Source of the DNA: SW4 sp042466115
GTDB lineage: Bacteria > Pseudomonadota > Alphaproteobacteria > Rhodobacterales > Rhodobacteraceae
Direction of reading: 5' to 3'
NCBI RefSeq assembly: GCF_042466115.1
Contig: NZ_JAXHBQ010000001.1
Location: forward strand, 310,001 to 374,000
Length of the DNA stretch: 64,000 nucleotides
Shown here: one piece after another, positions 8,016 through 17,493 of the stretch
Position numbering within the stretch: position 1 is the stretch's first letter
Layout of the letters: every line of letters begins with the position of its first letter
The notes under the pieces: generated by a model
What the model saw: the letters and a program-made list of their open reading frames with translations, nothing else
Told to the model about the DNA's origin: nothing
Databases searched by the model: none
Made by a program: the position numbers and the translations under genes

Positions 8016-8603
8016 ATGTTCAAGATGATCGGTGTCGGGGTGGGTGCTGCCCTTGTGCTTTCGACTGCGGTCTCGGCGGATTCGCTGTCGACGCGGTCGC
8101 GCACGGCGTTGTTTTCTTCGCAGCTTGAAGTTCTCGACGGACGTGCGGCGGCGCAATATGCGGGGTCCGTGCGCCTGCAGCCGCCCACCGTGGAAATCCC
8201 GTCAGCCGCCGGAACAGGCCCGCAATACAACGGGCGCTATGCCGGTCCCTACCTTGATATGGCGCGCAGTGCCGCGCGGCGCAATCGCGTGCCCGAAGAC
8301 CTGTTTTTGCGCCTTGTGCATCAGGAAAGCCGCTGGAACCCGCGCGCGCGCAGCCATGCGGGTGCTTTGGGACTGGCGCAACTGATGCCCGCAACGGCGC
8401 GCGTGCTGGGCGTTGACCCGCACGATCCTTACCAAAACCTTGACGGCGGGGCGCGCTACCTGCGCCAGCAATACGAGGAGTTCGGCTCGTGGCGTCTGGC
8501 CCTTGCGGCCTATAACGCCGGCCCCGGTGCCGTGCAGCGCCACGGCGGCGTGCCGCCCTTCCGCGAGACGCGCAATTACGTGCGCATCATCTGGGGCAGC
8601 TGA
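8016..8603 (+). CDS. Lytic transglycosylase, SLT domain
   Basis: The 195-residue protein has a signal peptide (residues 1-21, ending TAVSA). A compact C-terminal goose-lysozyme/SLT domain starts near residue 75. The catalytic Glu is Glu104 in HQESRWNP. The motifs GALGLAQLMPATA and AYNAGPGAV follow, all in family order. It cleaves peptidoglycan glycan strands in the periplasm, forming 1,6-anhydro ends. It lacks the large helical ring of Slt70, so it belongs to the short type. The stop TGA overlaps the next gene's ATG by one base. Confidence 0.92.
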   Translation: MFKMIGVGVGAALVLSTAVSADSLSTRSRTALFSSQLEVLDGRAAAQYAGSVRLQPPTVEIPSAAGTGPQYNGRYAGPYLDMARSAARRNRVPEDLFLRLVHQESRWNPRARSHAGALGLAQLMPATARVLGVDPHDPYQNLDGGARYLRQQYEEFGSWRLALAAYNAGPGAVQRHGGVPPFRETRNYVRIIWGS

Positions 8604-9004
8604 TGAAGGGTGTCTGGCCCTATGTCTTGCTGGGCGTTTCGCTGTTTGTCGCGCTGATTGTCGGGATCGTGTTTCTGGTGATCCGCCTGACCCAACCTTA
8701 CGTTGATGTGGTCAAGGACCAAGGTGTGGCACTGGCCAACGGCGACGGTGCGGCAGCCTATGGCATGCTGGCGCTGGCGACCCGTGACCAGATCAGCGAG
8801 GCCGAATTCGTGACCATGATGCAGGATCTGGGCCTGTGGGAGGACGGCGGCGCCTACTATTTCAACACGCGCAACGTTGAAAACGGGGTGGCGCGGTTGA
8901 CCGGCACCTATACACGCGCCGATGGTGGCGTGATCCCCGCGACCTTTGTGATCGTCAAGGAACAGGACGAAATGCGGATCATTTCGTTCCAGTTCGGAAG
9001 CTAA
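8603..9004 (+). CDS. Membrane-anchored protein of unknown function, 133 aa
   Basis: One N-terminal transmembrane helix (about residues 5-29, VWPYVLLGVSLFVALIVGIV) is followed by a soluble, probably periplasmic domain of about 100 residues. This domain has a helix-strand pattern (ALANGDGAAAYGMLALATRDQIS, then beta strands rich in Val/Thr), reminiscent of small NTF2/DUF4019-like folds. It is translationally coupled to the lytic transglycosylase gene (TGATG overlap), which hints at an envelope role. No specific function can be assigned. Confidence 0.75.
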   Translation: MKGVWPYVLLGVSLFVALIVGIVFLVIRLTQPYVDVVKDQGVALANGDGAAAYGMLALATRDQISEAEFVTMMQDLGLWEDGGAYYFNTRNVENGVARLTGTYTRADGGVIPATFVIVKEQDEMRIISFQFGS

Positions 9005-9072
9005 TTTTCCGTTCAATATCAGGGCCGTGTGCGGCGAACCTCATGTATCAAATGAGGTAGCGCCGCCCATGT

Positions 9073-11157
9073 TCATTCGGCCGCGATCTTGATCACCGGT
9101 TCCATATTGGCCAGTTCTTCGTCGCTCAGGTGGCACTTGATCTGATGGCCTTGGGCCAGTGTGCGCACCTCTGGCACATCTGTCTCGCAGCGGTTGCCGG
9201 GCACTTTGCCTTTCCAGCCGCAACGGGTCTGGAACGGGCAACCGGATGGCGGATTCATGGCCGATGGAATGTCACCCTCAAGCACGATGTGCTTTTTCTG
9301 CACTTTGGTGTCGGCGATGGGAACGGCCGACAGCAGGGCCTCGGTATAGGGGTGATAGGGCGGGCTGAACACCTGATCGGTGCTGCCCAGTTCCACAACA
9401 TGGCCCAGATACATCACCATCACGCGGTCCGACAGGTAGCGCACGATTGACAGGTCATGGCTGATGAACAGCAGCGTGGTTTTTTCCTCGCGCTGGATTT
9501 CCATCAACAGATCAGTCACGGCGGCCTGCACGGACACGTCCAAGGCCGACACAGGTTCATCCGCCACCACAATCCGCGCACCGCCCGCAAAGGCGCGCGC
9601 AATCCCGACACGCTGTTTCTGCCCACCCGACAGCTGGCGCGGCATCCGGTCGGCAAAGGCGCGGGGCAGTTTGACCAGATCAAGCAGGTTCAGCATCCGG
9701 TCGCGGCGTTCACCGTCATTGGCGCCAATGCCAAAGATTTCAAGCGCCCGCATGATCTGGCGGCCCACCGTCATCGACGGGTTCAGCGTATCAAACGGGT
9801 TCTGGAACACCATCTGCACATCGGCAACAGTGTTCGTGCGGCGTTGTTCAATCGGGGTGTCCTGAATTTCCTGACCGTCCAGCAGGATCTTGCCCTCGGT
9901 CGCGGTTTCCAGCCCCATCAGCACCTTGGCAAATGTCGACTTGCCGCAGCCGGATTCCCCCACAATGGCGAGCGTTTCGCTTTCATGGGCCTCGAACGAC
10001 AGGGTTTCATTGGCCTTGACGACTTTCTTGTTGGCCCCGCCAAACAGCGCGCTGGCCGAGACCTCGTAGTATTTCTTGAGGTTGTCCATCGACAGGACCA
10101 CTTTGCCGATTGCGCCTTTTTCCTTGGCTTTCGCCACGGTGATGGGCGCGTTCCAGTCAATTTCCTCGTGGCGCAAACACCGCGACTGATGGCGGTCATT
10201 TCCATGGATTTGCGTCATGAAAATCTGGCCCTGATCACAGCGGCCTTCCTGAAAATAGTCGCAGCGCGGCCCGAAATTGCAGCCCTGCGGGCGTTCATGG
10301 GGCAGGGGGAAGTTGCCGGGAATGGCAACCAGCGGGCGCGCGTTCTTGTCGGCACCGGGCAGCGGGATCGAGCGGAACAGCGCCTGCGTATAGGGGTGCT
10401 GCATTTCGTCGAACACGTCTTCGATGCTGCCCCGTTCCACCGCTTCGCCGGAATACATCACGCAAATGCGGTCGCAGGTTTCCAGCACAAGACCAAGGTT
10501 GTGACTGATGAACAGCATCGACGTGCCGTATTTCTTGCCCAGATCCTTGACCAGTTCTACCACGGCGGCCTCGACGGTCACGTCAAGCGCCGTGGTGGGT
10601 TCGTCCAGGATCAGCAGGGACGGTTTGGACATCAGCGCCATCGCGATGACGATCCGCTGCTGCTGCCCACCCGAAAGCTGGTGCGGAAAGGAGTTCAGGA
10701 TGCGCGCGGGGTCAGGCAGTTTCACATCCGTGACCACCTCCAACGCGCGGTCATAGGCCTCTTTTTCGCCGATCCCTTCGTGGATCATCGGCACTTCCAT
10801 CAACTGCTTGCCGATCCGCATCGCAGGGTTCAACGAGGCCATGGGTTCCTGATAGATCATCGCGATCTGGCTGCCGCGAATGTCGCGCAGTTCCTCGGTT
10901 GTCATCTCGTTCAGATTGCGTCCCTTGAACTTGATCGACCCGCCAACAATGCGCCCGTTCACGCCCAGATCCTGCATCACCCCCAGCGCCACGGTGGATT
11001 TGCCGCAGCCCGATTCACCCACAAGGCCCAAAGCCTCGCCCGGTTGAATGGTCGCGGAAAAATCCATCACGGCGGGAATTTCCCGCAGCCGCGTAAAAAA
11101 GCTGATCGAGAGCTTGTCGATCTCGAGGATCGGTCCGTCATAATCCCAAGTTGTCAT
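9073..11157 (-). CDS. ABC transporter, fused double ATPase (dipeptide/oligopeptide type)
   Basis: The 694-residue protein carries two complete ABC domains in tandem, equivalent to DppD plus DppF. Each has a Walker A (GESGCGKST), a signature (LSGGQQQR in the first, LSGGQKQR in the second) and a Walker B (LLILDEP and IVVADEP). Each is followed by the oligopeptide-type C-terminal extension with the cysteine-bearing segments (FGPRCDYFQEGRCDQ and FQTRCGWKG). It powers the importer encoded by the next three genes upstream, 3 bp after the second permease. Fused ATPases of this kind are common in alphaproteobacteria. Confidence 0.93.
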   Translation of the reverse strand: MTTWDYDGPILEIDKLSISFFTRLREIPAVMDFSATIQPGEALGLVGESGCGKSTVALGVMQDLGVNGRIVGGSIKFKGRNLNEMTTEELRDIRGSQIAMIYQEPMASLNPAMRIGKQLMEVPMIHEGIGEKEAYDRALEVVTDVKLPDPARILNSFPHQLSGGQQQRIVIAMALMSKPSLLILDEPTTALDVTVEAAVVELVKDLGKKYGTSMLFISHNLGLVLETCDRICVMYSGEAVERGSIEDVFDEMQHPYTQALFRSIPLPGADKNARPLVAIPGNFPLPHERPQGCNFGPRCDYFQEGRCDQGQIFMTQIHGNDRHQSRCLRHEEIDWNAPITVAKAKEKGAIGKVVLSMDNLKKYYEVSASALFGGANKKVVKANETLSFEAHESETLAIVGESGCGKSTFAKVLMGLETATEGKILLDGQEIQDTPIEQRRTNTVADVQMVFQNPFDTLNPSMTVGRQIMRALEIFGIGANDGERRDRMLNLLDLVKLPRAFADRMPRQLSGGQKQRVGIARAFAGGARIVVADEPVSALDVSVQAAVTDLLMEIQREEKTTLLFISHDLSIVRYLSDRVMVMYLGHVVELGSTDQVFSPPYHPYTEALLSAVPIADTKVQKKHIVLEGDIPSAMNPPSGCPFQTRCGWKGKVPGNRCETDVPEVRTLAQGHQIKCHLSDEELANMEPVIKIAAE

Positions 11158-11160
11158 GGC

Positions 11161-12615
11161 TTAATCCTTCAGGCTTTCTTCGCGGAGGCCATCGGCCAAC
11201 AGGTTCAGACCCAGCACCAGCGACAGCAGGGCAATCGCAGGGGGCATGGCAGGGTGGACATAGATCAGCAGCAGCTTGCGCCCTTCGTTGATCGTGCTGC
11301 CCCAGTCAGGGCTTTCGGGCGGCAGACCAAGGCCAAAGAAGCCCAGCGTGCCCAGCAGGATCGTGGTATAGCCGATGCGCAGACAGAAATCGACGATCAG
11401 CGGACCACGGGCATTGGGCAGGATTTCCCACAGCATGATATACCACGGCCCTTCACCACGGGTTTGCGCGGCGGCCACATAGTCGCGGGTTTTGATATCC
11501 AGCGCGAGGCCGCGCACGATACGAAACACCGTCGGGCTGTTCACGAACACAACCGACACGAAGACCACCAGAATGCCGCCCGGAATGTCGATCAGATCAA
11601 GCGCGGCAGGCCAGATATTGAGCGGCGAACCGGACTGGCTGATCACGCTTAGATAAATCCACACCAGCGGGATCAGGACCACGGCCAGATACACCATGTT
11701 CTTGCCGGGTTGCGTGCGGAAGCGCGAATGGATCAACACACCGAAAAAGATCAGCGGGAACAGGAACAGGAAGGCACCCATGAAGTTGGGCAGCCCTGTT
11801 GCGACAATTTCCGGCGTGACCAGAAGGTAGAACAGCAAGATCACGGGGAAGGCGAGGATCAGGTTGGCAAGGAAGCTCAGGATCGTGTCGAGCTTGCCGC
11901 CGTAGTATCCGGCGGGCAGGCCCAGCGTGATCCCCACCATGAAGGCAAAGATCGTTGCCAGCGGTGCGATCATGATCACGATCACCGACCCCTGCACCAC
12001 GCGGCTGAAGATGTCGCGCGCAAGGTTGTCACCGCCCAGCAGGTAGTGCGGATAAAGCCCCTCGGCCGAGACTTCGGGCACCGGCGTGCCGGGCACCTTG
12101 TTCTTGATGCCGGAAATCTGGGCCAGTGGATCGTGCGTGGCGATCATGTCAAACATGCCGACGAAAATCGCCGTGAACACCCAGAACATCACCAGCGCAA
12201 AACCGATCATCCCGATCATGCTGTCAAACAGTTTGCCGTAAAGGCCAAGGCGGCGCTTGAACGTGATCGAAAGTGCAAAGGTCGCCACCAGCGCAATCCA
12301 GACGGGGATGAACCGTTTGGACATCGCGCCAAGGATGCCGCCATCGCCGTAGGGCATCAACAGCCCGCCGATGATATAGGCCAGCGCCACGACGACCAGC
12401 GCCAGAAACAGCCATTTGACGGCGTTTTCCACCATGCCAAGGGCACCGCCGCGTTTCATCAGCGTGCCGTCGGTGTTGGATTGCAATTTCACCTCGGCGG
12501 CGAAAAAGCCCATGACGACTTGCGCCACAACAGCCACCGCAAAGGCGACAAACAGCGCCTGCGCAATCGGGTTGAGGATGGTTCCAAGAGAGCCTGTCCA
12601 GCTAAGCATTTCCAT
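11161..12615 (-). CDS. ABC transporter permease, DppC-like, extended
   Basis: The 484-residue protein is much longer than a usual DppC (about 300). The family core is split. The periplasmic entry region (GTDxxGRD-like GGDNLARDIFSRVVQGS) lies near 190-210. The cytoplasmic coupling loop (DYVAAAQTRGEGPWYIMLWEILPNA) lies near 375-400, then GLGLPPESPDWG. Before the core are about 180 residues with several extra hydrophobic helices. A further hydrophobic insertion (about 255-330) separates the first and second halves of the transmembrane domain. It pairs with the DppB-like permease 11 bp upstream. Confidence 0.88.
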   Translation of the reverse strand: MEMLSWTGSLGTILNPIAQALFVAFAVAVVAQVVMGFFAAEVKLQSNTDGTLMKRGGALGMVENAVKWLFLALVVVALAYIIGGLLMPYGDGGILGAMSKRFIPVWIALVATFALSITFKRRLGLYGKLFDSMIGMIGFALVMFWVFTAIFVGMFDMIATHDPLAQISGIKNKVPGTPVPEVSAEGLYPHYLLGGDNLARDIFSRVVQGSVIVIMIAPLATIFAFMVGITLGLPAGYYGGKLDTILSFLANLILAFPVILLFYLLVTPEIVATGLPNFMGAFLFLFPLIFFGVLIHSRFRTQPGKNMVYLAVVLIPLVWIYLSVISQSGSPLNIWPAALDLIDIPGGILVVFVSVVFVNSPTVFRIVRGLALDIKTRDYVAAAQTRGEGPWYIMLWEILPNARGPLIVDFCLRIGYTTILLGTLGFFGLGLPPESPDWGSTINEGRKLLLIYVHPAMPPAIALLSLVLGLNLLADGLREESLKD

Positions 12616-12626
12616 ATCCTGCCCCT

Positions 12627-13673
12627 TTACGAAATTCTGATGCGTGGATTAAGGAACACGTAACCGATGTCGGAAATCAGTTGCGTCACCAGAACCACGA
12701 TCACTGAGACGACAGAAACGCCCAGCAAAAGTTCGATGTCATTGTTGCTTGCGGCTTGCACCAGCGTCCAGCCAAAGCCCTTGTAGTTGAACAGGGTCTC
12801 GACGATGACAACGCCGTTCAGCAGCCACGGGAACTGCAGCATGATCACGGTAAACGGCGCGATCAGCGCGTTGCGCAGCGCGTGTTTCATCACGATATTC
12901 GGGAAGCTGACGCCCTTGAGGCGGGCCGTGCGAATGAACTGCGCATTCATCACTTCGGTCATCGAGGCCCGCGTCATCCGCGCGATATAGCCCATGCCAT
13001 AAAGCGCGATGGTCAGCACCGGCAGAAAGAAATTCTCGAAGTTGGCATCGTCCATCGCCGATGTCGCCGTGCCCTTGAACCACTGCATTCCGAAGGTCGC
13101 CGTGGCAAAGACCGAGATGAACACAACACCCGATACATATTCCGGCGTCGCCGTGGACACGATTGAAACCGTGGACAGGGACCGGTCAAGCCGCGACCCT
13201 TCGCGCATACCGGCCAAAACGCCGATGATCAGCGCGCCCGGCACCATCAGCATCATGACCCAGAACATCAACTTGCCCGTCAGGCCCAGGCGTGTGCCGA
13301 TGATACTGCCCACTTCGTCCTTGAATACCGTTGATTGGCCCCATTGCCCTTGCAGGATGCCGCAAAAGCGCGCGGTGTCCTCGGTCGGGGTGCGCCCCTC
13401 GGCGCAGCGCGCACGGGTTTCCCCGTCACGCCCTTCGATCACGTAACCGGGCAGGATTCCCAGCCACTGGCCGTATTTGACAGGGATGGGCTGTGCGTAA
13501 CCGCGACTTTCCAGCCACGACACCACGGCCTCGTCGGACATCCGCGCGTTGCCTTGCGTTTTGGCGAGTTTTTCCAGGTTCGGACCCAGATTGGTCAGCC
13601 AGAACACAATGAAGGTCAGGCATAGCGCCGTGAGGATCATCACCCCAAGGCGTCGTAGTATGAACAGTCCCAT
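12627..13673 (-). CDS. ABC transporter permease, DppB-like
   Basis: The 348-residue membrane protein starts MGLFILRRLGVMILTALCLT, the standard first helix of the DppB/OppB family. A periplasmic loop of about 100 residues follows, including EGRDGETRARCAEGRTPTED, which is larger than usual. The BPD_transp_1 core comes next, with MTRASMTEVMNAQFIRTARLKG as the coupling loop. It forms the inner-membrane channel with the DppC-like protein encoded just downstream. It follows the binding-protein gene after a hairpin terminator, so permease transcript is probably less abundant. Confidence 0.9.
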   Translation of the reverse strand: MGLFILRRLGVMILTALCLTFIVFWLTNLGPNLEKLAKTQGNARMSDEAVVSWLESRGYAQPIPVKYGQWLGILPGYVIEGRDGETRARCAEGRTPTEDTARFCGILQGQWGQSTVFKDEVGSIIGTRLGLTGKLMFWVMMLMVPGALIIGVLAGMREGSRLDRSLSTVSIVSTATPEYVSGVVFISVFATATFGMQWFKGTATSAMDDANFENFFLPVLTIALYGMGYIARMTRASMTEVMNAQFIRTARLKGVSFPNIVMKHALRNALIAPFTVIMLQFPWLLNGVVIVETLFNYKGFGWTLVQAASNNDIELLLGVSVVSVIVVLVTQLISDIGYVFLNPRIRIS

Positions 13674-13743
13674 AAAAGCCCCTGTCGTCGGTTGGCTATG
13701 CCGCGCGGTTCATGCCGCACGATCTGATTTGTGGCTTGTGTCG

Positions 13744-13774
13744 AAAAAGGCCGCCCGAGGGTTCGGGCGGCCTT
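13744..13774 (-). terminator. Intra-operon hairpin after the binding-protein gene
   Basis: A perfect 12-bp stem (AAGGCCGCCCGA with TCGGGCGGCCTT) with a 4-base loop is followed on the minus strand by a short T-run (TTTTTCGA, sharing the stem's last T's). It lies 9 bp after the binding-protein stop and about 70 bp before the dppB-like start. Such hairpins usually let the binding protein be made in excess over the membrane parts by partial termination and 3' end protection. Confidence 0.8.
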
Positions 13775-13782
13775 GATCTGAT

Positions 13783-15450
13783 TTAGGCTGCCATGCCGAT
13801 CTTGTAGATCTGCGGCAGATAGGCGATGTGCATATCCCAGCCGACAAAACCCGGCTTGGCGTGGCGATAAAGCGAACGCCAGTAAGGCTGGATCGTCACG
13901 CCTTCGTCGATCATGATCGCCTGCAGCTTGGCCATCACCTCAGAGCGGGCATCCGCATCGGGGATCGCGTTGGCCTCGTCCAGCAGGGCATCGAATTCGG
14001 CGTTGGAGAACGCGGCTTCGTTCCAGGCTTCGCCCGAACGATAGGCCAGACCCAGAATCTGCGTGCCCAGCGGGCGGTGGTTCCAGTTGGTCGAGGAGAA
14101 GGGATACTTCGTCCAGTCGTTCCAGAACGTGCTGCCGGGGATGATCGTGCGCTTGACGTTGAAACCGGCGTCGCGCAGCTGCGCGGCAACGGCATCGGTC
14201 GTGTTCTTGCGCCAGTCATCGTCGATCGACGAGATTTCCATCTCGAAGTCCTGCATGCCGGCCTCGGTCAGAAGGGCAAGTGCGCCTTCGGGATCATAGG
14301 CCATCGCAGGCACATCGGCCCATTCGGGGTGCATCGGGCCAACGTGGGCGTTGCGTGCAACGATCCCGCGGTTGGCATAGCCCAGCTCAAGGCAGACCTC
14401 GTTGTTGACAGCCATGGCAATCGCCTGACGCACACGCTTGTCCGAATAGGGCTTCATGCCGTCAACTTCGGCTTCCTGGTTGGGGCGGATCGCGATGGTC
14501 GCACCGGATGCAACTTCGGAACGTTCCCAGCCGATCCCTTCGACCACATCAACGAAATCGCCGACCGTTTCATAGAACATGTCAACTTCGTCAGCCGCAG
14601 CCGCTGCGATCCACGCAGAGGGGTCGGTGCCGTAGTCGATGTATTCGATCCGGTCCAGATAGGCGCCCTTGCCAGCCGCATAACCCCACCACTCGTGACC
14701 TTCATTGCGCACGAGGACGGCCTTGACGCCAACTTCGTTGCTTTCGATCGTGTAGGGGCCGGTGCCAACGGGGGTGCGCGACGGATCTTCGCGATCAATC
14801 GAAGCGTGATAGACAGCCGCCGGATAATCGGACATGCCCGCAATCAGGGTGATGTCGGACTTGGGCAGGTTCAACTGCACGGTATTGGCGTCGACGACCA
14901 CAATAGCACCGTCAATGGCGACACCGCTGTCTGCATCAATCAACGCAGCAAAGCGACCGGCCATCGAGTTGCCTTCGGCGTTGCTGTCACACCAGTCGGT
15001 GATTACGCGCGCCACATCGTCGGCAGTGAAATCGTCGCCGTTGTTCCACTTGACGCCTTCGCGCACGTTCAGTGTGTATTGGGTCGCATCGTCGTTGATG
15101 TCCCAACCGGCCAGCAGCATCGGCTCAAACGACCCGTCGCTGTTGTATTCCACGAGGTATTCCAGCCAACCGGCGGTGACGAATGCCATCTGTGTCCAGT
15201 CAAAGGCGCGCGGGTCTTTCAGGGCGCGCACTTCCATCTGCATGCGCATCGTGCCGCCTTGCTGTGCGTGGGCGGCGGCCTGAACTGGCGCGGACAGGCC
15301 CAGCATGCCATAGGCCGCTGCCGATGTGACACCCAGTGCAGTGGTGCGTGCCAGAAATTCGCGGCGGCTGAGTTTGCCGGCCTTGGCATCGCGCACGTAG
15401 ATTTCCGCAGCAGGATGCACGGGTTTGCCGTTAAGGGTTAGGTGCGTCAT
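13783..15450 (-). CDS. ABC transporter substrate-binding protein, SBP_bac_5 family
   Basis: The 555-residue protein is read from ATG at 15448-15450, which has AGGGAG upstream; a 7-residue longer form is possible. A twin-arginine signal (SRREFLART at 28-36, hydrophobic stretch to about 58, then QAAAHA) predicts Tat export, unusual but known for alphaproteobacterial SBPs. The mature part shows the family-5 pattern, including NVREGVKWNNGDDFTADDV and PVGTGPYTI. It captures a peptide, opine or similar ligand in the periplasm. The ligand cannot be read from sequence. The AraC regulator gene lies upstream on the same strand. Confidence 0.92.
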   Translation of the reverse strand: MTHLTLNGKPVHPAAEIYVRDAKAGKLSRREFLARTTALGVTSAAAYGMLGLSAPVQAAAHAQQGGTMRMQMEVRALKDPRAFDWTQMAFVTAGWLEYLVEYNSDGSFEPMLLAGWDINDDATQYTLNVREGVKWNNGDDFTADDVARVITDWCDSNAEGNSMAGRFAALIDADSGVAIDGAIVVVDANTVQLNLPKSDITLIAGMSDYPAAVYHASIDREDPSRTPVGTGPYTIESNEVGVKAVLVRNEGHEWWGYAAGKGAYLDRIEYIDYGTDPSAWIAAAAADEVDMFYETVGDFVDVVEGIGWERSEVASGATIAIRPNQEAEVDGMKPYSDKRVRQAIAMAVNNEVCLELGYANRGIVARNAHVGPMHPEWADVPAMAYDPEGALALLTEAGMQDFEMEISSIDDDWRKNTTDAVAAQLRDAGFNVKRTIIPGSTFWNDWTKYPFSSTNWNHRPLGTQILGLAYRSGEAWNEAAFSNAEFDALLDEANAIPDADARSEVMAKLQAIMIDEGVTIQPYWRSLYRHAKPGFVGWDMHIAYLPQIYKIGMAA

Positions 15451-15716
15451 TCGTTTCTCCCTGTGACACATTTATTTTGTTCGTGAGTTTTGGGGCGGTC
15501 GCAAACTCCGCATGTTGTCAACTTCGGTTGCAGCAAATCATCCCCTTCGTCAGACGTGCATTGCGCACGTTTTTCGCGGTCCGGTCAATGCACACATTCG
15601 GCATTTGACGTCACGTTTGCGACGTTCGCATATAACAAAAGCGACATCAACACATTGGTGCGCGTGATGCTGCGCTGCGGCTTTCTGTGCCGCGCTGCGG
15701 CGTCATAGCACTTGAT
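15451..15716 (-). promoter_or_regulatory. Probable control region of the ABC operon
   Basis: This 266-bp gap lies between the AraC regulator gene (stop at 15717) and the binding-protein start. It contains the palindrome TGACGTCA near 15606-15613, the AT-rich stretch CATATAACAAAAG near 15629-15641 and repeated GACGT/AACGT words. These make a plausible operator and promoter zone for the regulator. No -35/-10 pair can be fixed by eye. Confidence 0.4.
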
Positions 15717-16529
15717 TCAAAGGGTTATCTGCGACGACATCGGACCCTTGCGCCGGAATTCAGAGGGGGTCATACCCGCCTGCGCCTGAAAGCTGCGGGT
15801 GAAATACGCCGCCGAGGTAAAGCCAAGGTCAGCCGCGATCTGGCGCACCGGTGCCCTGGACTGGCGCAGCATCATGCGGGCCTCGAACAGGATGCGGTCA
15901 TTCAGGATTGCCAGCGCCGATTTTCCGCAGCTTGCATTGCAACAGCGCGTCAGGTGGGTGGGCGTGACGCCCAGCGCGGCGGCGTATTTTGCCACCCCGT
16001 AGTGGCGGCGAAAATCCCGCTCGATCAGATCGGTATAGGCCGCAACCAGCCGCGCGGCGGCAGTCGTGTGGCGCGTGTCCGTCGTTTCCATCACCGCGAT
16101 CTGGCGTTCAAAGAACACCGATAGCAGCCCCGCATGATAATGCGCCGCGCGGGAATGGCCGGGGCGGGTGCTTTTGAGTTCACGCTCCAGATTGTCAAAC
16201 AGCACCGCCAGTTCCTTTTGCTGGACCACATCGCGCAGACGCAGATGCATGTGATCCTCGGGCCATTCGCTGGCCATGGCTGGCGGAATCGTTACCATCT
16301 GCCCGAACACCGTCGGGCCAACCTCGAAACCATACATGGTGTGGGCGGGCACAAAGATCAGATTGTTCGGGCCATAGCCGCTGGTCAATCCGGCCACGGT
16401 GATGCGGCCCTGACCCTTGTTGATGAAAATCAGCCGCGGGCTGGCGTGGCTGCGCATGGCCTCGGTGCGCCAGCGCCCGTGATGGGCATTCTGCGCGACA
16501 GGGGCAAGGGCAAGAGTCGTATCGGACAT
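15717..16529 (-). CDS. AraC-family transcriptional regulator
   Basis: The 270-residue protein has an N-terminal cupin-like sensing domain (about 20-130, RLIFINKGQGRITVAG region). Its C-terminal double helix-turn-helix (about 165-262) has the AraC pattern: YAAALGVTPTHLTRCC for the first helix pair and QIAADLGFTSAAYFTRSFQ plus GMTPSEFRRKG for the second. It resembles the PobR-like group. Its place just upstream of, and co-oriented with, the ABC importer operon suggests it controls uptake in response to the transported substrate or a derivative. Confidence 0.88.
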   Translation of the reverse strand: MSDTTLALAPVAQNAHHGRWRTEAMRSHASPRLIFINKGQGRITVAGLTSGYGPNNLIFVPAHTMYGFEVGPTVFGQMVTIPPAMASEWPEDHMHLRLRDVVQQKELAVLFDNLERELKSTRPGHSRAAHYHAGLLSVFFERQIAVMETTDTRHTTAAARLVAAYTDLIERDFRRHYGVAKYAAALGVTPTHLTRCCNASCGKSALAILNDRILFEARMMLRQSRAPVRQIAADLGFTSAAYFTRSFQAQAGMTPSEFRRKGPMSSQITL

Positions 16530-16620
16530 GATCGGCCTTAGGTTGGAATTTTGAAACTCTGGACCGGTTTTTGCGGGGAATCAAGCGTTGAAATATCGCA
16601 AAACGTATAGGGTCAGCGGG

Positions 16621-17493
16621 TCACATCTGCGCTGGCAAGGAAATCTGTTGCCAGTCCTGCATCCGCGAGCGCAGCCATGTGCGCTGTCGTTTAGCATAGC
16701 GGCGACTGGCGATCACGGCAAGTTCGCAGGCCCTCTCTAGCGGAATTTCGCCACGGATATGCGCGATCAGTTCCGCCGCGCCAATCGCCTTGGCCGAAGG
16801 ATGATCGGGGTTCCATCGGGGTTCCATCGCGGCCGCCTCGTCCAGCGCGCCGTCACGGATCATCAGATCAAAGCGGCGCGCGATGCGGTCGTTCAGCCAG
16901 TCGGGATCAGGCATCATCGCCAGCGCCGTGACCTGCGACAGCGGCAACAGCGGCGGTGGCGTCTTATCCTGCCAGTCTGCAATACTGCGTCCCGTGGCCT
17001 GCTGCACTTCCCATGCGCGCTGCACGCGGGCGCGGTTGTTCTGGTCAATCCGGCCAAGGGTAACGGGGTCAAGCGCGGCCAGCATGTCATCCAGCCCCAC
17101 CGTATTTGCCAAATCCCGCACAGGCGGCGGTGTGGCGGGAATATCGGCCAGCCCTTGGGTCAGGGCGGCAAAATTAAGACCCGTGCCGCCGACAATAATC
17201 GGACGCGCACCGCCCTGCACCAAGGGCGTCACATCGCGCAGCCAATGGCCCACGGAATAGGGCGCATCAAAGGGCACATGGCCATAAAGGGCGTGGGGTG
17301 CGCGGGCTTCGTCGTCCACGCCGGGGCGCGCCGTCAGCACGCGCCAGCCATCAAACACCTGCAAGGCATCGGCATTGACGATCACCCCGCCGCCGGCCTC
17401 GGCAATCTGCAAGGCAAGCGCCGATTTTCCGCTGGCCGTTGGGCCATAGATCAGCACGGGGGCATCGTTTGGAATGCTGCGCAGGTCGATCAT
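16621..17493 (-). CDS. miaA: tRNA dimethylallyltransferase MiaA
   Basis: The enzyme transfers a dimethylallyl group to A37 of tRNAs reading UNN codons. Motifs are the P-loop GPTASGKSAL, DALQVF (substrate Asp, Gln), RPIIVGGTGLNFAAL, and the C-terminal RRYAKRQRTWLRSR that contacts tRNA. At 290 residues it is near the family norm. The start at 17493 puts the P-loop at the usual distance. An in-frame ATG at 17574 with AAGGG upstream would add 27 residues and is a real alternative. A still longer open frame overlaps pyrH and is not credible. The gene is divergent from pyrH. Confidence 0.92.
   Translation of the reverse strand: MIDLRSIPNDAPVLIYGPTASGKSALALQIAEAGGGVIVNADALQVFDGWRVLTARPGVDDEARAPHALYGHVPFDAPYSVGHWLRDVTPLVQGGARPIIVGGTGLNFAALTQGLADIPATPPPVRDLANTVGLDDMLAALDPVTLGRIDQNNRARVQRAWEVQQATGRSIADWQDKTPPPLLPLSQVTALAMMPDPDWLNDRIARRFDLMIRDGALDEAAAMEPRWNPDHPSAKAIGAAELIAHIRGEIPLERACELAVIASRRYAKRQRTWLRSRMQDWQQISLPAQM

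Noticed and set aside
9457..11652. A 731-residue + strand open frame
   Set aside because: Antisense to the double ATPase and permease genes; His/Gln/Arg-rich shadow typical of GC-rich DNA.
13828..15441. A 537-residue + strand open frame
   Set aside because: Exact antisense of the Tat-exported substrate-binding protein gene.
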